Of a DNA stretch of 64,000 nucleotides, positions 16,835 through 25,388 are shown piece by piece. The notes beneath the pieces are model-generated. The model was not told where the DNA came from. It did no database searches and was given only the letters and a program-made list of their open reading frames with translations. This DNA comes from Pseudotamlana haliotis (GTDB taxonomy: Bacteria; Bacteroidota; Bacteroidia; Flavobacteriales; Flavobacteriaceae), in assembly GCF_008806375.1 (NCBI RefSeq), contig NZ_WAAT01000050.1:62001-126000 (forward strand). Direction: 5' to 3'. The first letter of the stretch is position 1. Every line of letters starts with the position of its first letter. The translations under genes were made by a program, and so were the position numbers.

Positions 16835-16875
16835 AAAGCTATCTGTAAAGTTTTTAACTTTGTAGATAGCTTTTT
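16835..16875 (+). terminator. Intra-operon hairpin with T-run after imelysin gene
   Basis: Sixteen-base arms (16835-16850 and 16858-16873), beginning AAAGCTATCT and ending AGATAGCTTT, pair completely if two G-U wobbles are allowed. The loop is TTTTTAA and the 3' side runs into TTTTT. It lies 13 nt upstream of the HTTM gene start. Confidence 0.75.
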
Positions 16876-16887
16876 CACATTAAAGCC

Positions 16888-18246
16888 ATGACCTTAAAAT
16901 CATATTTTAGTCAAAATACAAATGCGGCGCCACTGGCGGTCTTCCGTGTGTTATTTGGGCTTATGATGTGTTATGGCATGATTCGATTTTGGTATCACGG
17001 ATGGATTGAAACCTTATACATTCAGCCAAAATTTCACTTTTCTTATTATGGTTTTGAATGGGTAAAACCCCTTGGTAATTATACCTATCTACTTTTTATA
17101 ATATGCGCAGTTTCGGCTATTTTTGTAGCTATTGGTTTGAAATACAGAATCGCGATTATCACCTTTTTTCTCAGTTTCACTTACATTGAACTGATGGATA
17201 AAACCACTTATCTGAATCATTACTACTTTATTAGTTTAATGGGGTTTTTAATGATTTTTTTACCTGCTAATGCGCAGTTCTCGGTAGATAATCTCATAAG
17301 AAAACAATCTTATCAAAACATTCCAAAATGGACTATTGATGCGGTAAAACTTCTGTTAGGCATCGTGTATTTTTATGCGGGATTGGCCAAATTAAACAGC
17401 GATTGGCTTTTTAGGGCCATGCCTTTAAAAATATGGTTGCCCTCAAAATATGACTTACCACTTATAGGCGATACGCTCATGCATCAAACCTGGTTTCAGT
17501 ATGCCATGAGTTGGAGCGGAATGCTTTATGATTTAGCGATTCCGTTTTTATTGCTATATAAACGTACACGTGGTTTTGCTTTTTTATTAGTGGTTGTTTT
17601 CCACGTATTTACACGCGTGCTTTTTCCTATTGGCATGTTTCCTTTTGTGATGATTGCTTCTGCTTTAATTTTCTTTGATGCTAGCTTTCATAAAAAAATC
17701 ATCAACTTAATAAAGGACTTGTTTCAGAACATAAGACCTTCAACTTTAGTTTCTACTCAAAGCAAATATAAATTCAGATTTAAAAAGCCAATTATTGCAT
17801 TTCTTGGTTTATTCTTTGTGTTTCAGTTAGCTTTTCCGTTTCGGTATCTATTATATCCGGGAGAACTGTTTTGGACTGAAGAGGGCTACCGCTTTTCATG
17901 GCGCGTGATGCTTATGGAAAAACTGGGGATGTCTACTTTCAAAATTGTTGATGCTAAAACAGGAAACTTTTTTTATGTAGATAATAAAGATTTTTTAACC
18001 CCTTTTCAGGAAAAGCAAATGGGGTCTCAGCCTGATTTTATTTTAGAGTATGCCCATTATTTAGGTGATCACTTTACATCGCAAGGGCATAAAAATGTAC
18101 AAGTTTTTGTTGAAAGTTATGTGGCATTAAATGGCCGATTAAGTGCGCCATATATAGATAAAACAGTAGATTTGTACCAAGAAAAAGAATCATTTAAACC
18201 CAAGCACTGGATCTTACCTTTTAACGATGACATTAAAGGCTTATAA
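16888..18246 (+). CDS. HTTM-domain membrane protein, vitamin K-dependent gamma-carboxylase-like
   Basis: A 452-residue protein with an N-terminal HTTM domain of several membrane helices (about 15-270, plus one near 305) and a soluble C-terminal part (about 320-452). The block 'YFYAGLAKLNSDWL' (161-174) corresponds to the 'AGVKKLDADW' region of human gamma-glutamyl carboxylase; K168 aligns with the proposed catalytic Lys218. The C-terminal 'FSWRVMLMEKLGMSTFKIVD' is also carboxylase-like. The family oxidises a reduced naphthoquinone to drive Glu carboxylation, but bacterial activities are largely unknown. It overlaps the TonB receptor gene by 20 bp, implying translational coupling. Confidence 0.85.
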   Translation: MTLKSYFSQNTNAAPLAVFRVLFGLMMCYGMIRFWYHGWIETLYIQPKFHFSYYGFEWVKPLGNYTYLLFIICAVSAIFVAIGLKYRIAIITFFLSFTYIELMDKTTYLNHYYFISLMGFLMIFLPANAQFSVDNLIRKQSYQNIPKWTIDAVKLLLGIVYFYAGLAKLNSDWLFRAMPLKIWLPSKYDLPLIGDTLMHQTWFQYAMSWSGMLYDLAIPFLLLYKRTRGFAFLLVVVFHVFTRVLFPIGMFPFVMIASALIFFDASFHKKIINLIKDLFQNIRPSTLVSTQSKYKFRFKKPIIAFLGLFFVFQLAFPFRYLLYPGELFWTEEGYRFSWRVMLMEKLGMSTFKIVDAKTGNFFYVDNKDFLTPFQEKQMGSQPDFILEYAHYLGDHFTSQGHKNVQVFVESYVALNGRLSAPYIDKTVDLYQEKESFKPKHWILPFNDDIKGL

Positions 18247-20650
18247 AGTATTAATAGCGCTACTTTTTAGCGTTTCCATTTATGCACAAAACCCTGTAAA
18301 TGGTGTGGTTGTGTTTTCAGAAACTCAAAAACCAATAGCCAATGTTCAGGTGTATGAAAAGGCATCAGGAATCGTGGCAGAAACCAATACTGCAGGGCAG
18401 TTTCAGTTTGAAACCGCAAAAGACGAAATGATTTTAGTGTTTTTTTCTTTTGAATATGAAACTCAAGAAATCACAATTAATACTGCGGAAGCCAAAAAAT
18501 TAAAGATTGAATTACAGGATTTAACGACCAAACTTTCTGAAGTTGAAATTACAGCCAGAAAGGAAAAGGTTTTTGAAATGCAGCGTTTAAATGATGTTGA
18601 AGAAACCGCCATTTACGCTGGTAAAAAGACCGAAGTTATTTTAGTAGATCAGTCTATGGCGAATCTAGCGTCTAATAATGCACGTCAAATTTTTAGTCAG
18701 GTGGCAGGCTTGAATATTTATCAGAATGATGATGCCGGTTTGCAGTTAAATGTTGGTGGGCGTGGTTTAGACCCGAATCGTACGGCAAATTTTAATACCC
18801 GCCAAAACGGTTATGATATCAGTGCCGATGTTCTGGGCTACCCAGAGAGTTATTATACGCCTGCTTCAGAAGGCATTGCCGAAATTCAAGTCGTTCGTGG
18901 TGCCGCTTCTTTGCAATACGGGACCCAATTTGGTGGTTTGATTAACTTTAAAATGAAAGAAGCTAATCCGAATAAACCAATTGAAGTGATTACAAGAAAC
19001 ACTTTAGGGAGTTTCGGACTATATACGAATTTTACAAGCTTAAGTGGCACCAAAGATAAATGGAGCTATTATACGTATTTCAATTACAAAAAAGGTGATG
19101 GGTTTAGACCAAATTCAGAGTTTGAGTCTAAAAACATCTTTGCTCAAATTGGTTATCAGTTTAATGATAAGACTTCACTGACTGGAGATATTACTTATAT
19201 GGATTATTTGGCGCAACAAGCTGGTGGTTTGACTGATGATATGTTTGAGGATGATCCTTATCAAAGTAATCGTGCAAGAAACTGGTTTGACGTAGATTGG
19301 TTCTTATATAATTTGAAATTGGCTCACGAGTTTTCAGAAAATACGAACTTTACGTTTAACTTTTTTGGCCTGCAAGCTTCTAGGAAGGCTTTAGGGTTTC
19401 GTACCAATCGGGTGAATCAAGTAGATCCTGGTGGCGAACGCGATTTAATTATTGGTGATTTTAGTAATTTCGGATTTGAATCACGTTTATTATCTAAATA
19501 CAAGGTTTTAGATAAAGACGCCACCTTTTTAATAGGGACTAAGTTTTATAAAGCCAATAATTTTCAAGAACAAGGTCCCGGTAGTGATGGCATCGGTCCT
19601 GATTTCGAAATGGCTACAGACGACTATCCTTATTATGCCAACCAATCACAGTTTGATTTGCCTAATTTAAATGTTTCGGTATTTGGTGAAAATATCTTTT
19701 ACTTGAACGATCAGTTTTCGGTGACACCTGGTTTCCGATTTGAATATATTAAAACCCAAAGTGACGGCTATTACAAGAACTTTAATTTAGACGGGGCTGG
19801 TAATGTGATTTTTGAAGAAACCGTTGAAGAAGATCAAAATTTTGAGCGTGCCTTTGTTTTGTTAGGTCTTGGTCTAAGTTATAAGCCCAATACGAATTTT
19901 GAACTTTATGGGAATATTTCACAGAATTACCGATCGGTAACTTTTTCTGATATTAATATTACAAATCCAGCCTTTACTATCAACCCCGATATCACAGATG
20001 AAAGTGGTTTTACAGCTGACATGGGCCTTCGAGGGACCTACAGACGCTTTTTATCTTATGATTTAGGGTTATTCGGGCTCTTTTATGATAATCGTATTGG
20101 TTTTGCTCAAAAGCAACTTCCCGATGGTCGTATTGTAGCCGAGCGCGGTAATATTGGTGATGCCGTAATGTATGGCGTAGAATCCTTATTCGATTTTAAT
20201 TTAAAAGCTATTATAGGTTTAAATAACAACTTCAAGCTTAATTATTTTGTAAATACTTCTTTTATTGCTTCAGAATACACGCATTCTGACCAGTCTGGTG
20301 TTGAAGGTAATCAAGTGGAATTTGTGCCAGATGTAAACCTGAAAACGGGTTTGCGTGGTGGTTATAAAAACCTATTAGGGAGTATTCAGTACACGTATAT
20401 GGGAAGCCAGTTTACCGATGCTACAAATTCGGTAACCCCAGGAATAAGTGGCGTTATTGGTGAAATTCCGTCTTATGATGTTTTAGATATCTCATTATCA
20501 TATAGCTATAAAAGGTTTAAGCTTGAAACAGGAATTAATAACCTTTTGGATAATAGTTATTTTACAAGACGTGCTACAGGATACCCTGGTCCTGGAATCA
20601 TTCCATCGGCACCCAGAAACTGGTATGCGACTTTAGAAATTAAGTTTTAA
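18227..20650 (+). CDS. TonB-dependent outer-membrane receptor, FecA-like
   Basis: An 807-residue receptor. A signal peptide (MTLKAYKVLIALLFSVSIYAQ) is followed by a CarboxypepD_reg-like domain (about 22-95), a TonB-box/linker with 'LSEVEITARKEKVFEMQRLNDVEETAIYAGKK', the plug (about 120-245, 'YTPASEGIAEIQVVRGAASLQYGTQFGGLINFKM') and a 22-strand barrel ending '...PRNWYATLEIKF'. The plug resembles FecA-type ferric-citrate receptors, so iron or another chelated metal is a likely cargo. It starts inside the HTTM gene and is followed 37 bp later by an unknown secreted protein. Confidence 0.88.
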   Translation: MTLKAYKVLIALLFSVSIYAQNPVNGVVVFSETQKPIANVQVYEKASGIVAETNTAGQFQFETAKDEMILVFFSFEYETQEITINTAEAKKLKIELQDLTTKLSEVEITARKEKVFEMQRLNDVEETAIYAGKKTEVILVDQSMANLASNNARQIFSQVAGLNIYQNDDAGLQLNVGGRGLDPNRTANFNTRQNGYDISADVLGYPESYYTPASEGIAEIQVVRGAASLQYGTQFGGLINFKMKEANPNKPIEVITRNTLGSFGLYTNFTSLSGTKDKWSYYTYFNYKKGDGFRPNSEFESKNIFAQIGYQFNDKTSLTGDITYMDYLAQQAGGLTDDMFEDDPYQSNRARNWFDVDWFLYNLKLAHEFSENTNFTFNFFGLQASRKALGFRTNRVNQVDPGGERDLIIGDFSNFGFESRLLSKYKVLDKDATFLIGTKFYKANNFQEQGPGSDGIGPDFEMATDDYPYYANQSQFDLPNLNVSVFGENIFYLNDQFSVTPGFRFEYIKTQSDGYYKNFNLDGAGNVIFEETVEEDQNFERAFVLLGLGLSYKPNTNFELYGNISQNYRSVTFSDINITNPAFTINPDITDESGFTADMGLRGTYRRFLSYDLGLFGLFYDNRIGFAQKQLPDGRIVAERGNIGDAVMYGVESLFDFNLKAIIGLNNNFKLNYFVNTSFIASEYTHSDQSGVEGNQVEFVPDVNLKTGLRGGYKNLLGSIQYTYMGSQFTDATNSVTPGISGVIGEIPSYDVLDISLSYSYKRFKLETGINNLLDNSYFTRRATGYPGPGIIPSAPRNWYATLEIKF

Positions 20651-20687
20651 ATAATTCCCGTACTTTTAAGTTTTAAACCGAAGTTCA

Positions 20688-21386
20688 ATGCGCGTATTCT
20701 TTTTTGTGGGGTTTCTTTTTACTGCAGCCTTCGGGCATGCTAAAGAGTGGTCTTCTTTAAACGCTTTTGAAAAAACTACAGGAAAAACAGAGCTAAACGC
20801 TTCCGATTGGTTAAAGTCCGATCGACGAAAAAACAACAGTGTTTGGCATGATGCCAATGTCTATAATCTAAATAACAATCGCTTTCTAGAGTATGAAACC
20901 ATTAAACAGCGTCGTGATTTTTATTTGTGGTTTGATGCCATCATGGAAGAAAGAGGCTGTGAAGTGATTTGGCCTAAAATGGCCTCGTTTATTTCGAATA
21001 AATTACGGTTAATTGATGCGTTTCCCTTTTGCATGTTCACGAAAAAAAGTGTGAAATCCTATGCCTATCAAGGTAGTGAAACAGTGTTCAATCAAGCTTT
21101 TGAATGGTTGCAGGCCTTGTATTTAAATGAACGTGTTTTAAAAGCAGACTCAGCTTTAACTTGGGATGAATTCATAATTCATAAAGAACAATATCTTTGG
21201 CTAAATCCAATATATAAAGATATCGACGAAGCCGGGCTGCGTACCATAGAACGCATGGCAAAAGGCAAAGGATTCTATAAAGTTATGGTTCCTAAGGAGG
21301 TACGTTTTGAGGAAGATATTAGTGTTACAGAAAATCGGTATGAATATGCGCTTAACGTTTTACGCACATACTGCGAAAATCATTAG
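20688..21386 (+). CDS. Secreted protein of unknown function, last gene of the TonB locus
   Basis: A 232-residue protein with a cleavable signal peptide (MRVFFFVGFLFTAAFGHA). The mature part is rich in Trp, Tyr and charged residues: 'NASDWLKSDRRKNNSVWHDANVYNLNN', 'RRDFYLWFDAIMEERGCEVIWPKMASFISNKLRLI' and 'GFYKVMVPKEVRFEEDISVTENRYEYA'. It has two widely spaced cysteines before the C-terminus. No family is recognised. Being 37 bp after the receptor gene, it is probably co-expressed and may act in the same uptake process. Confidence 0.7.
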   Translation: MRVFFFVGFLFTAAFGHAKEWSSLNAFEKTTGKTELNASDWLKSDRRKNNSVWHDANVYNLNNNRFLEYETIKQRRDFYLWFDAIMEERGCEVIWPKMASFISNKLRLIDAFPFCMFTKKSVKSYAYQGSETVFNQAFEWLQALYLNERVLKADSALTWDEFIIHKEQYLWLNPIYKDIDEAGLRTIERMAKGKGFYKVMVPKEVRFEEDISVTENRYEYALNVLRTYCENH

Positions 21387-21430
21387 TAATATTTTAACGT
21401 TGCATCAAAGTTTAATGAGATTAATTAACG

Positions 21431-21438
21431 TATATTTG
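21431..21438 (+). promoter_or_regulatory. -7 element of guaB promoter
   Basis: TATATTTG, 25 nt before the guaB ATG. No TTG is found at the preferred upstream spacing; the nearest (21400-21402) is 28 nt away. Confidence 0.5.
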
Positions 21439-21463
21439 CACGCAATTAAACTGTAATTGCATC

Positions 21464-22936
21464 ATGATTTCACATCAAAACAAAATTCTAGGAGAAGGTC
21501 TTACTTACGATGACGTACTTTTAGTTCCTGCTTATTCAGAAGTGTTACCAAATACGGTAAATATCACTTCAAAATTTTCAAGAAACATTCCTTTAAACAC
21601 ACCTATCATATCTGCAGCAATGGATACGGTAACAGAAGCGGCAATGGCAATAGCTATGGCTCGTGAAGGTGGAATTGGTGTTTTACACAAAAACATGTCT
21701 ATTGAAGAACAGGCCTTAGAAGTAAGAAAGGTAAAACGTTCTGAAGCAGGGATGATTTTAGAACCTGTAACAATCAAGGCAACTGATACTGTTCTAGACG
21801 CCAATAATTTGATGGCTGAACATAAAATTGGTGGTATTCCGGTAATCGATTCTGAAAATGAATTGGTTGGAATTGTTACAAATCGTGATTTAAGATTCGA
21901 AAGAAATGAAAAGCGATTAATCTCTGAAGTGATGACTTCGGAAGATTTAATTACAGTTAAAGAAGGGACTTCATTAAAACAAGCTGAAGATATTTTGCAA
22001 GACAATAAAGTTGAAAAACTTCCTGTTGTTAATGCAAACAATAAGTTAGTAGGTTTAATCACTTTTAGAGATATTATAAAAGTTAGAGAAAACCCTAGCG
22101 CCAATAAAGATGAATACGGAAGGTTAAGAGTGGCAGCCGCGATTGGTGTGACACCAGACTGTTTAGATCGTGTAAAAGCCTTAGTGTCTGCCGGTGTTGA
22201 TGCTGTAGTTTTAGATTCTGCACACGGACATTCTATTAACATTTTAACGAAATTAAAAGAAGTTAAAGCTGAATTTCCAGATTTAGATGTGGTTGCTGGT
22301 AATATCGTAACTGAAAAAGCTGCTTTAGATTTAGTAGCAGCTGGAGCTGATGCTGTAAAGGTAGGGATTGGTCCTGGATCAATTTGTACAACACGTGTGG
22401 TTGCAGGTGTAGGATATCCGCAATTATCTGCTGTAATGAACGTAGCTTCAGCCTTAAAAGGTTCTGGAGTACCTGTAATTGCAGATGGTGGTATTCGTTT
22501 TACTGGAGATATTCCTAAAGCCATTGCCGCTGGAGCAGATTCTATTATGTTAGGGTCTCTGTTAGCTGGAACAAAAGAAGCGCCAGGTGAGGTGATTCTT
22601 TTTAACGGACGTCGTTTTAAATCGTATCGTGGTATGGGGTCTGTTGAGGCTATGAAAAATGGTTCAAAAGACCGTTACTTCCAAGGAAAAGAAGATGACA
22701 GCTTAAAATTAGTTCCAGAAGGTATTGAAGGTCGTGTACCTTATAAAGGCGAATTATACGCAACAATGCATCAATTTATTGGTGGATTAAGAGCGGGAAT
22801 GGGATACTGTGGTTCTGCAACAATTGAAGATCAGAAAAACAATTCAGAATTTGTGAAAATTACAGCTTCTGGTATTGCTGAAAGTCACCCACATGATGTA
22901 ACAATTACGAAAGAAGCACCTAACTATTCTCGATAG
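21464..22936 (+). CDS. guaB: Inosine-5'-monophosphate dehydrogenase
   Basis: A 490-residue enzyme converting IMP to XMP, the committed step of GMP synthesis. The barrel starts 'LGEGLTYDDVLLVPAYSEVLP'. Two CBS repeats are inserted at about 95-205. The active-site loop 'GIGPGSICTTRVVAGVG' (about 300-316) holds the catalytic Cys. 'IADGGIRFTGDIPKAIAAGAD' and the mobile flap region 'GRVPYKGELY' complete the signature. It has its own promoter and terminator, so it forms a single-gene unit. Confidence 0.97.
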   Translation: MISHQNKILGEGLTYDDVLLVPAYSEVLPNTVNITSKFSRNIPLNTPIISAAMDTVTEAAMAIAMAREGGIGVLHKNMSIEEQALEVRKVKRSEAGMILEPVTIKATDTVLDANNLMAEHKIGGIPVIDSENELVGIVTNRDLRFERNEKRLISEVMTSEDLITVKEGTSLKQAEDILQDNKVEKLPVVNANNKLVGLITFRDIIKVRENPSANKDEYGRLRVAAAIGVTPDCLDRVKALVSAGVDAVVLDSAHGHSINILTKLKEVKAEFPDLDVVAGNIVTEKAALDLVAAGADAVKVGIGPGSICTTRVVAGVGYPQLSAVMNVASALKGSGVPVIADGGIRFTGDIPKAIAAGADSIMLGSLLAGTKEAPGEVILFNGRRFKSYRGMGSVEAMKNGSKDRYFQGKEDDSLKLVPEGIEGRVPYKGELYATMHQFIGGLRAGMGYCGSATIEDQKNNSEFVKITASGIAESHPHDVTITKEAPNYSR

Positions 22937-22965
22937 GTTTTAGTTTTCTTAAAAATTATAAAAGG

Positions 22966-22995
22966 AAGGCTGTCTGTTTTAGATGGCCTTTTTTA
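22966..22995 (+). terminator. Terminator after guaB
   Basis: AAGGCTGTCT (22966-22975) pairs with AGATGGCCTT (22981-22990) using two wobble pairs across a 5-nt loop. It is followed by a T-run. Confidence 0.8.
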
Positions 22996-23030
22996 TGGAC
23001 TATAAGTACAGAGAACTAAGAGATATTTTA

Positions 23031-23038
23031 TAAATTTG
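23031..23038 (+). promoter_or_regulatory. -7 element upstream of DUF6495 gene
   Basis: TAAATTTG fits the consensus. It gives a leader of about 70 nt that contains an 11-codon open frame (23065-23100, MKYTSIKAFYL) ending 10 nt before the DUF6495 start. Confidence 0.45.
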
Positions 23039-23110
23039 CAAGCTGTTTTAATAGGGTTTTTTCTATGAAATACACCTCAATTAAAGCATTTTATCTATAG
23101 ATTTTATTAC

Positions 23111-23578
23111 ATGAAATATTCAAGACTTACAAAAGAACAATTCGAAGAATTGGAACAAGAATTCATAAATTTTTTAGCTACGCAGTCTATTACCGGCGAG
23201 GAGTGGGCAAATCTAAAAGAAAACAAACCTGATTTAGCAGAAATGGAATTGGATGTGTTTAGTGATTTAATTTGGGAAGGTGTTCTAAATAAAGCGGAAT
23301 ATATGGAGCATATTTCAGCACAACACATGTATTTATTTCGATTGGGAGAAGCCAATATGCAAGCCATTGTAGTAAATATTAAAAATGATCAAGATATTAC
23401 TACGCCTGAAGGTTATGAGTGGCTTCGTAATAACCTAATGGACGATCAAGTTGAGTTTTTACAAGCTGATAAAGATTATACAGACGATAAAAATCTTGAT
23501 AAATTTAAAATGATTGAACAAGGTGCTGTAATTACAAAAGGCGATTTGTTTAAGTATTTTAATAAGATAATTAATTAG
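23111..23578 (+). CDS. DUF6495 family protein
   Basis: A 155-residue cytoplasmic, acidic protein opening 'MKYSRLTKEQFEELEQEFINFLATQSITGEEW'. Other recognisable parts are 'MELDVFSDLIWEGVL', 'HMYLFRLGEANMQAIVVNI' and 'GYEWLRNNLMDDQVEFLQADKDY'. This matches a family of unknown function restricted to Bacteroidota as far as I know. It lies alone between guaB and hisS. No membrane segment or signal is present. Confidence 0.75.
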   Translation: MKYSRLTKEQFEELEQEFINFLATQSITGEEWANLKENKPDLAEMELDVFSDLIWEGVLNKAEYMEHISAQHMYLFRLGEANMQAIVVNIKNDQDITTPEGYEWLRNNLMDDQVEFLQADKDYTDDKNLDKFKMIEQGAVITKGDLFKYFNKIIN

Positions 23579-23654
23579 AAACCGTTGATTTGTCACGCTT
23601 AGCGTGTTTTTATGGCTCTCTATAAGTATAGAATGGTCTAACTGTGAAAATGTG

Positions 23655-23675
23655 ATGCTGAAACAAGTTCAGCAT
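23655..23675. repeat. Dispersed palindromic repeat, copy 2
   Basis: ATGCTGAA / TTCAGCAT arms around ACAAG, followed by GACG. It has the same architecture as 1619-1639 with compensating changes in both arms (T-A pair to G-C pair), which means the stem is conserved rather than the sequence alone. Confidence 0.65.
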
Positions 23676-23725
23676 GACGAACATGATTTGGCGTATTAAA
23701 AAATAATATTAATAATTAAAAAGAT

Positions 23726-23742
23726 ACCTGCCTTTGCAGGCG
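23726..23742. repeat. Short palindrome CCTGC-TTT-GCAGG before hisS
   Basis: Five-bp GC-rich arms in an otherwise AT-rich leader directly upstream of the hisS ATG (23748). It could be another short dispersed repeat or a translational regulatory hairpin; only one copy was noticed. Confidence 0.35.
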
Positions 23743-23747
23743 TTTAT

Positions 23748-25124
23748 ATGGCTCAAAAACCAAGCATACCAAAAGGTACCAGAGATTTTAATCCAGAGCA
23801 AGTCGCTAAGAGAAACTATATTTTTAACACCATAAGAGGTGCTTTTCAAACCTTCGGGTTTCAGCCTATTGAAACACCAAGTTTTGAGAATTCAAACACC
23901 TTAATGGGGAAGTATGGCGATGAAGGGGATCGTTTAATCTTTAAAATTTTAAATTCTGGAGATTTTTTAGCCAAAGCCAATGCTGAAGCTTACGCTGAAA
24001 AAGATTCTACTAAAATCACAGCTTCGATTTCAGAAAAAGCTTTACGTTATGATTTAACCGTGCCCTTCGCGCGTTACGTGGTACAACACCAAAACGAGAT
24101 TGAGTTTCCGTTTAAGCGTTATCAAATTCAACCAGTTTGGCGTGCCGATCGTCCGCAAAAAGGACGTTTTAGAGAGTTTTTTCAATGTGATGCCGATGTA
24201 GTTGGTTCTAAGTCATTGTGGCAAGAAGTGGAATTTATTCAACTTTACGATACGGTGTTTTCAGCTTTAAAATTAGAGGGCGTAACCATTAAAATCAATA
24301 ACAGAAAAATTCTTTCTGGAATTGCTGAAGTTATTGGTGCTAGTGATAAGCTAATCGATTTCACTGTAGCTTTAGATAAGCTTGATAAAATAGGTGAGGA
24401 GAAAGTAAAAGAAGAAATGCTAGGTAAAGGAATTTCAGAAGAAGGGATTTCAAAACTTCAGCCTTTATTTACACTTTCAGGTTCTTTTGAATCTCAAATA
24501 GACAGTTTAAAAAGTATTTTAAGTACTTCCGAAGAAGGTTTAAAAGGTATTGAAGAGCTTGCTTTTATTGACGCGGCAATTTCTGAATTAGGACTTTCTA
24601 CAGCTAAATTACAATTGGATGTGACTTTGGCAAGAGGTTTAAACTACTATACAGGAGCTATTTTTGAAGTCTCTGCTCCAGAAAACGTGAAAATGGGATC
24701 AATCGGTGGCGGTGGTCGTTACGATGATTTAACGGGGATATTCGGGTTGAAAGATGTGAGTGGTGTTGGTATAAGCTTCGGACTAGATCGTATTTATCTG
24801 GTTTTAGAAGAATTAGGCTTATTTCCTGAAACCGTTAACAAAAATGTAGAGGTTTTATTCATAAACTTTGGAGATAAAGAAGCTTTATTCAGCTTGAAAG
24901 CTATTAAAGTCCTACGAAAAAATGATGTGAATGCCGAGTTGTATCCTGATGCAGCTAAAATGAAAAAGCAAATGAATCATGCCAATAAGCGTGAAATTCC
25001 GTTTGTGGTTTTAGTAGGTGAACAAGAAATTGAAGCCAATCAGTTTACCTTAAAAAATATGATTACAGGAGATCAAGATAAAGTCTCGATTGACGAATTG
25101 ATATTAAAAGTAATAGGAAGTTAG
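23748..25124 (+). CDS. hisS: Histidyl-tRNA synthetase
   Basis: A 458-residue class II aminoacyl-tRNA synthetase. Motif 1 is around '[12 protein letters not shown]'. Motif 2 is '[31 protein letters not shown]' (about 121-151). The His-specific stretches '[14 protein letters not shown]' and '[13 protein letters not shown]' are present, and motif 3 is '[11 protein letters not shown]'. The C-terminal anticodon-binding domain spans about 360-458. It precedes a good terminator. Confidence 0.97.
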   Translation: MAQKPSIPKGTRDFNPEQVAKRNYIFNTIRGAFQTFGFQPIETPSFENSNTLMGKYGDEGDRLIFKILNSGDFLAKANAEAYAEKDSTKITASISEKALRYDLTVPFARYVVQHQNEIEFPFKRYQIQPVWRADRPQKGRFREFFQCDADVVGSKSLWQEVEFIQLYDTVFSALKLEGVTIKINNRKILSGIAEVIGASDKLIDFTVALDKLDKIGEEKVKEEMLGKGISEEGISKLQPLFTLSGSFESQIDSLKSILSTSEEGLKGIEELAFIDAAISELGLSTAKLQLDVTLARGLNYYTGAIFEVSAPENVKMGSIGGGGRYDDLTGIFGLKDVSGVGISFGLDRIYLVLEELGLFPETVNKNVEVLFINFGDKEALFSLKAIKVLRKNDVNAELYPDAAKMKKQMNHANKREIPFVVLVGEQEIEANQFTLKNMITGDQDKVSIDELILKVIGS

Positions 25125-25220
25125 TTTAAAGGTGCTTAGTGTGGTCATGCTATTATGCTTGAAATTTCATTATGGCTTTACGATGGGTGCCAAAAATTAA
25201 TGCCAATCAATATATTTTTA

Positions 25221-25252
25221 AAAAGTTCTGAATTAATGTTCAGGACTTTTTT
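25221..25252 (+). terminator. Terminator after hisS
   Basis: AAAAGTTCTGAA (25221-25232) and TTCAGGACTTTT (25239-25250) pair with one wobble, followed by T-run. It lies about 100 nt after the hisS stop. Confidence 0.8.
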
Positions 25253-25388
25253 TATTCAATTTATTGAATATTAAGAGGTTTAGGTGTAGTAATTAGCCTG
25301 TTTTTTCATGTTATCGTGTTTTTTGGGAGTAAGTCCATTAAATAAATTGCTTAGGTGCTTATCAATTATATTTAATCTAACCTTTTTA

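Noticed and set aside
21532-22524. A 330-codon open frame on the minus strand inside guaB
   Set aside because: It is wholly antisense to a clear guaB gene and its translation has the Ala/Thr/Ser-rich low-complexity look of a reverse-strand shadow.
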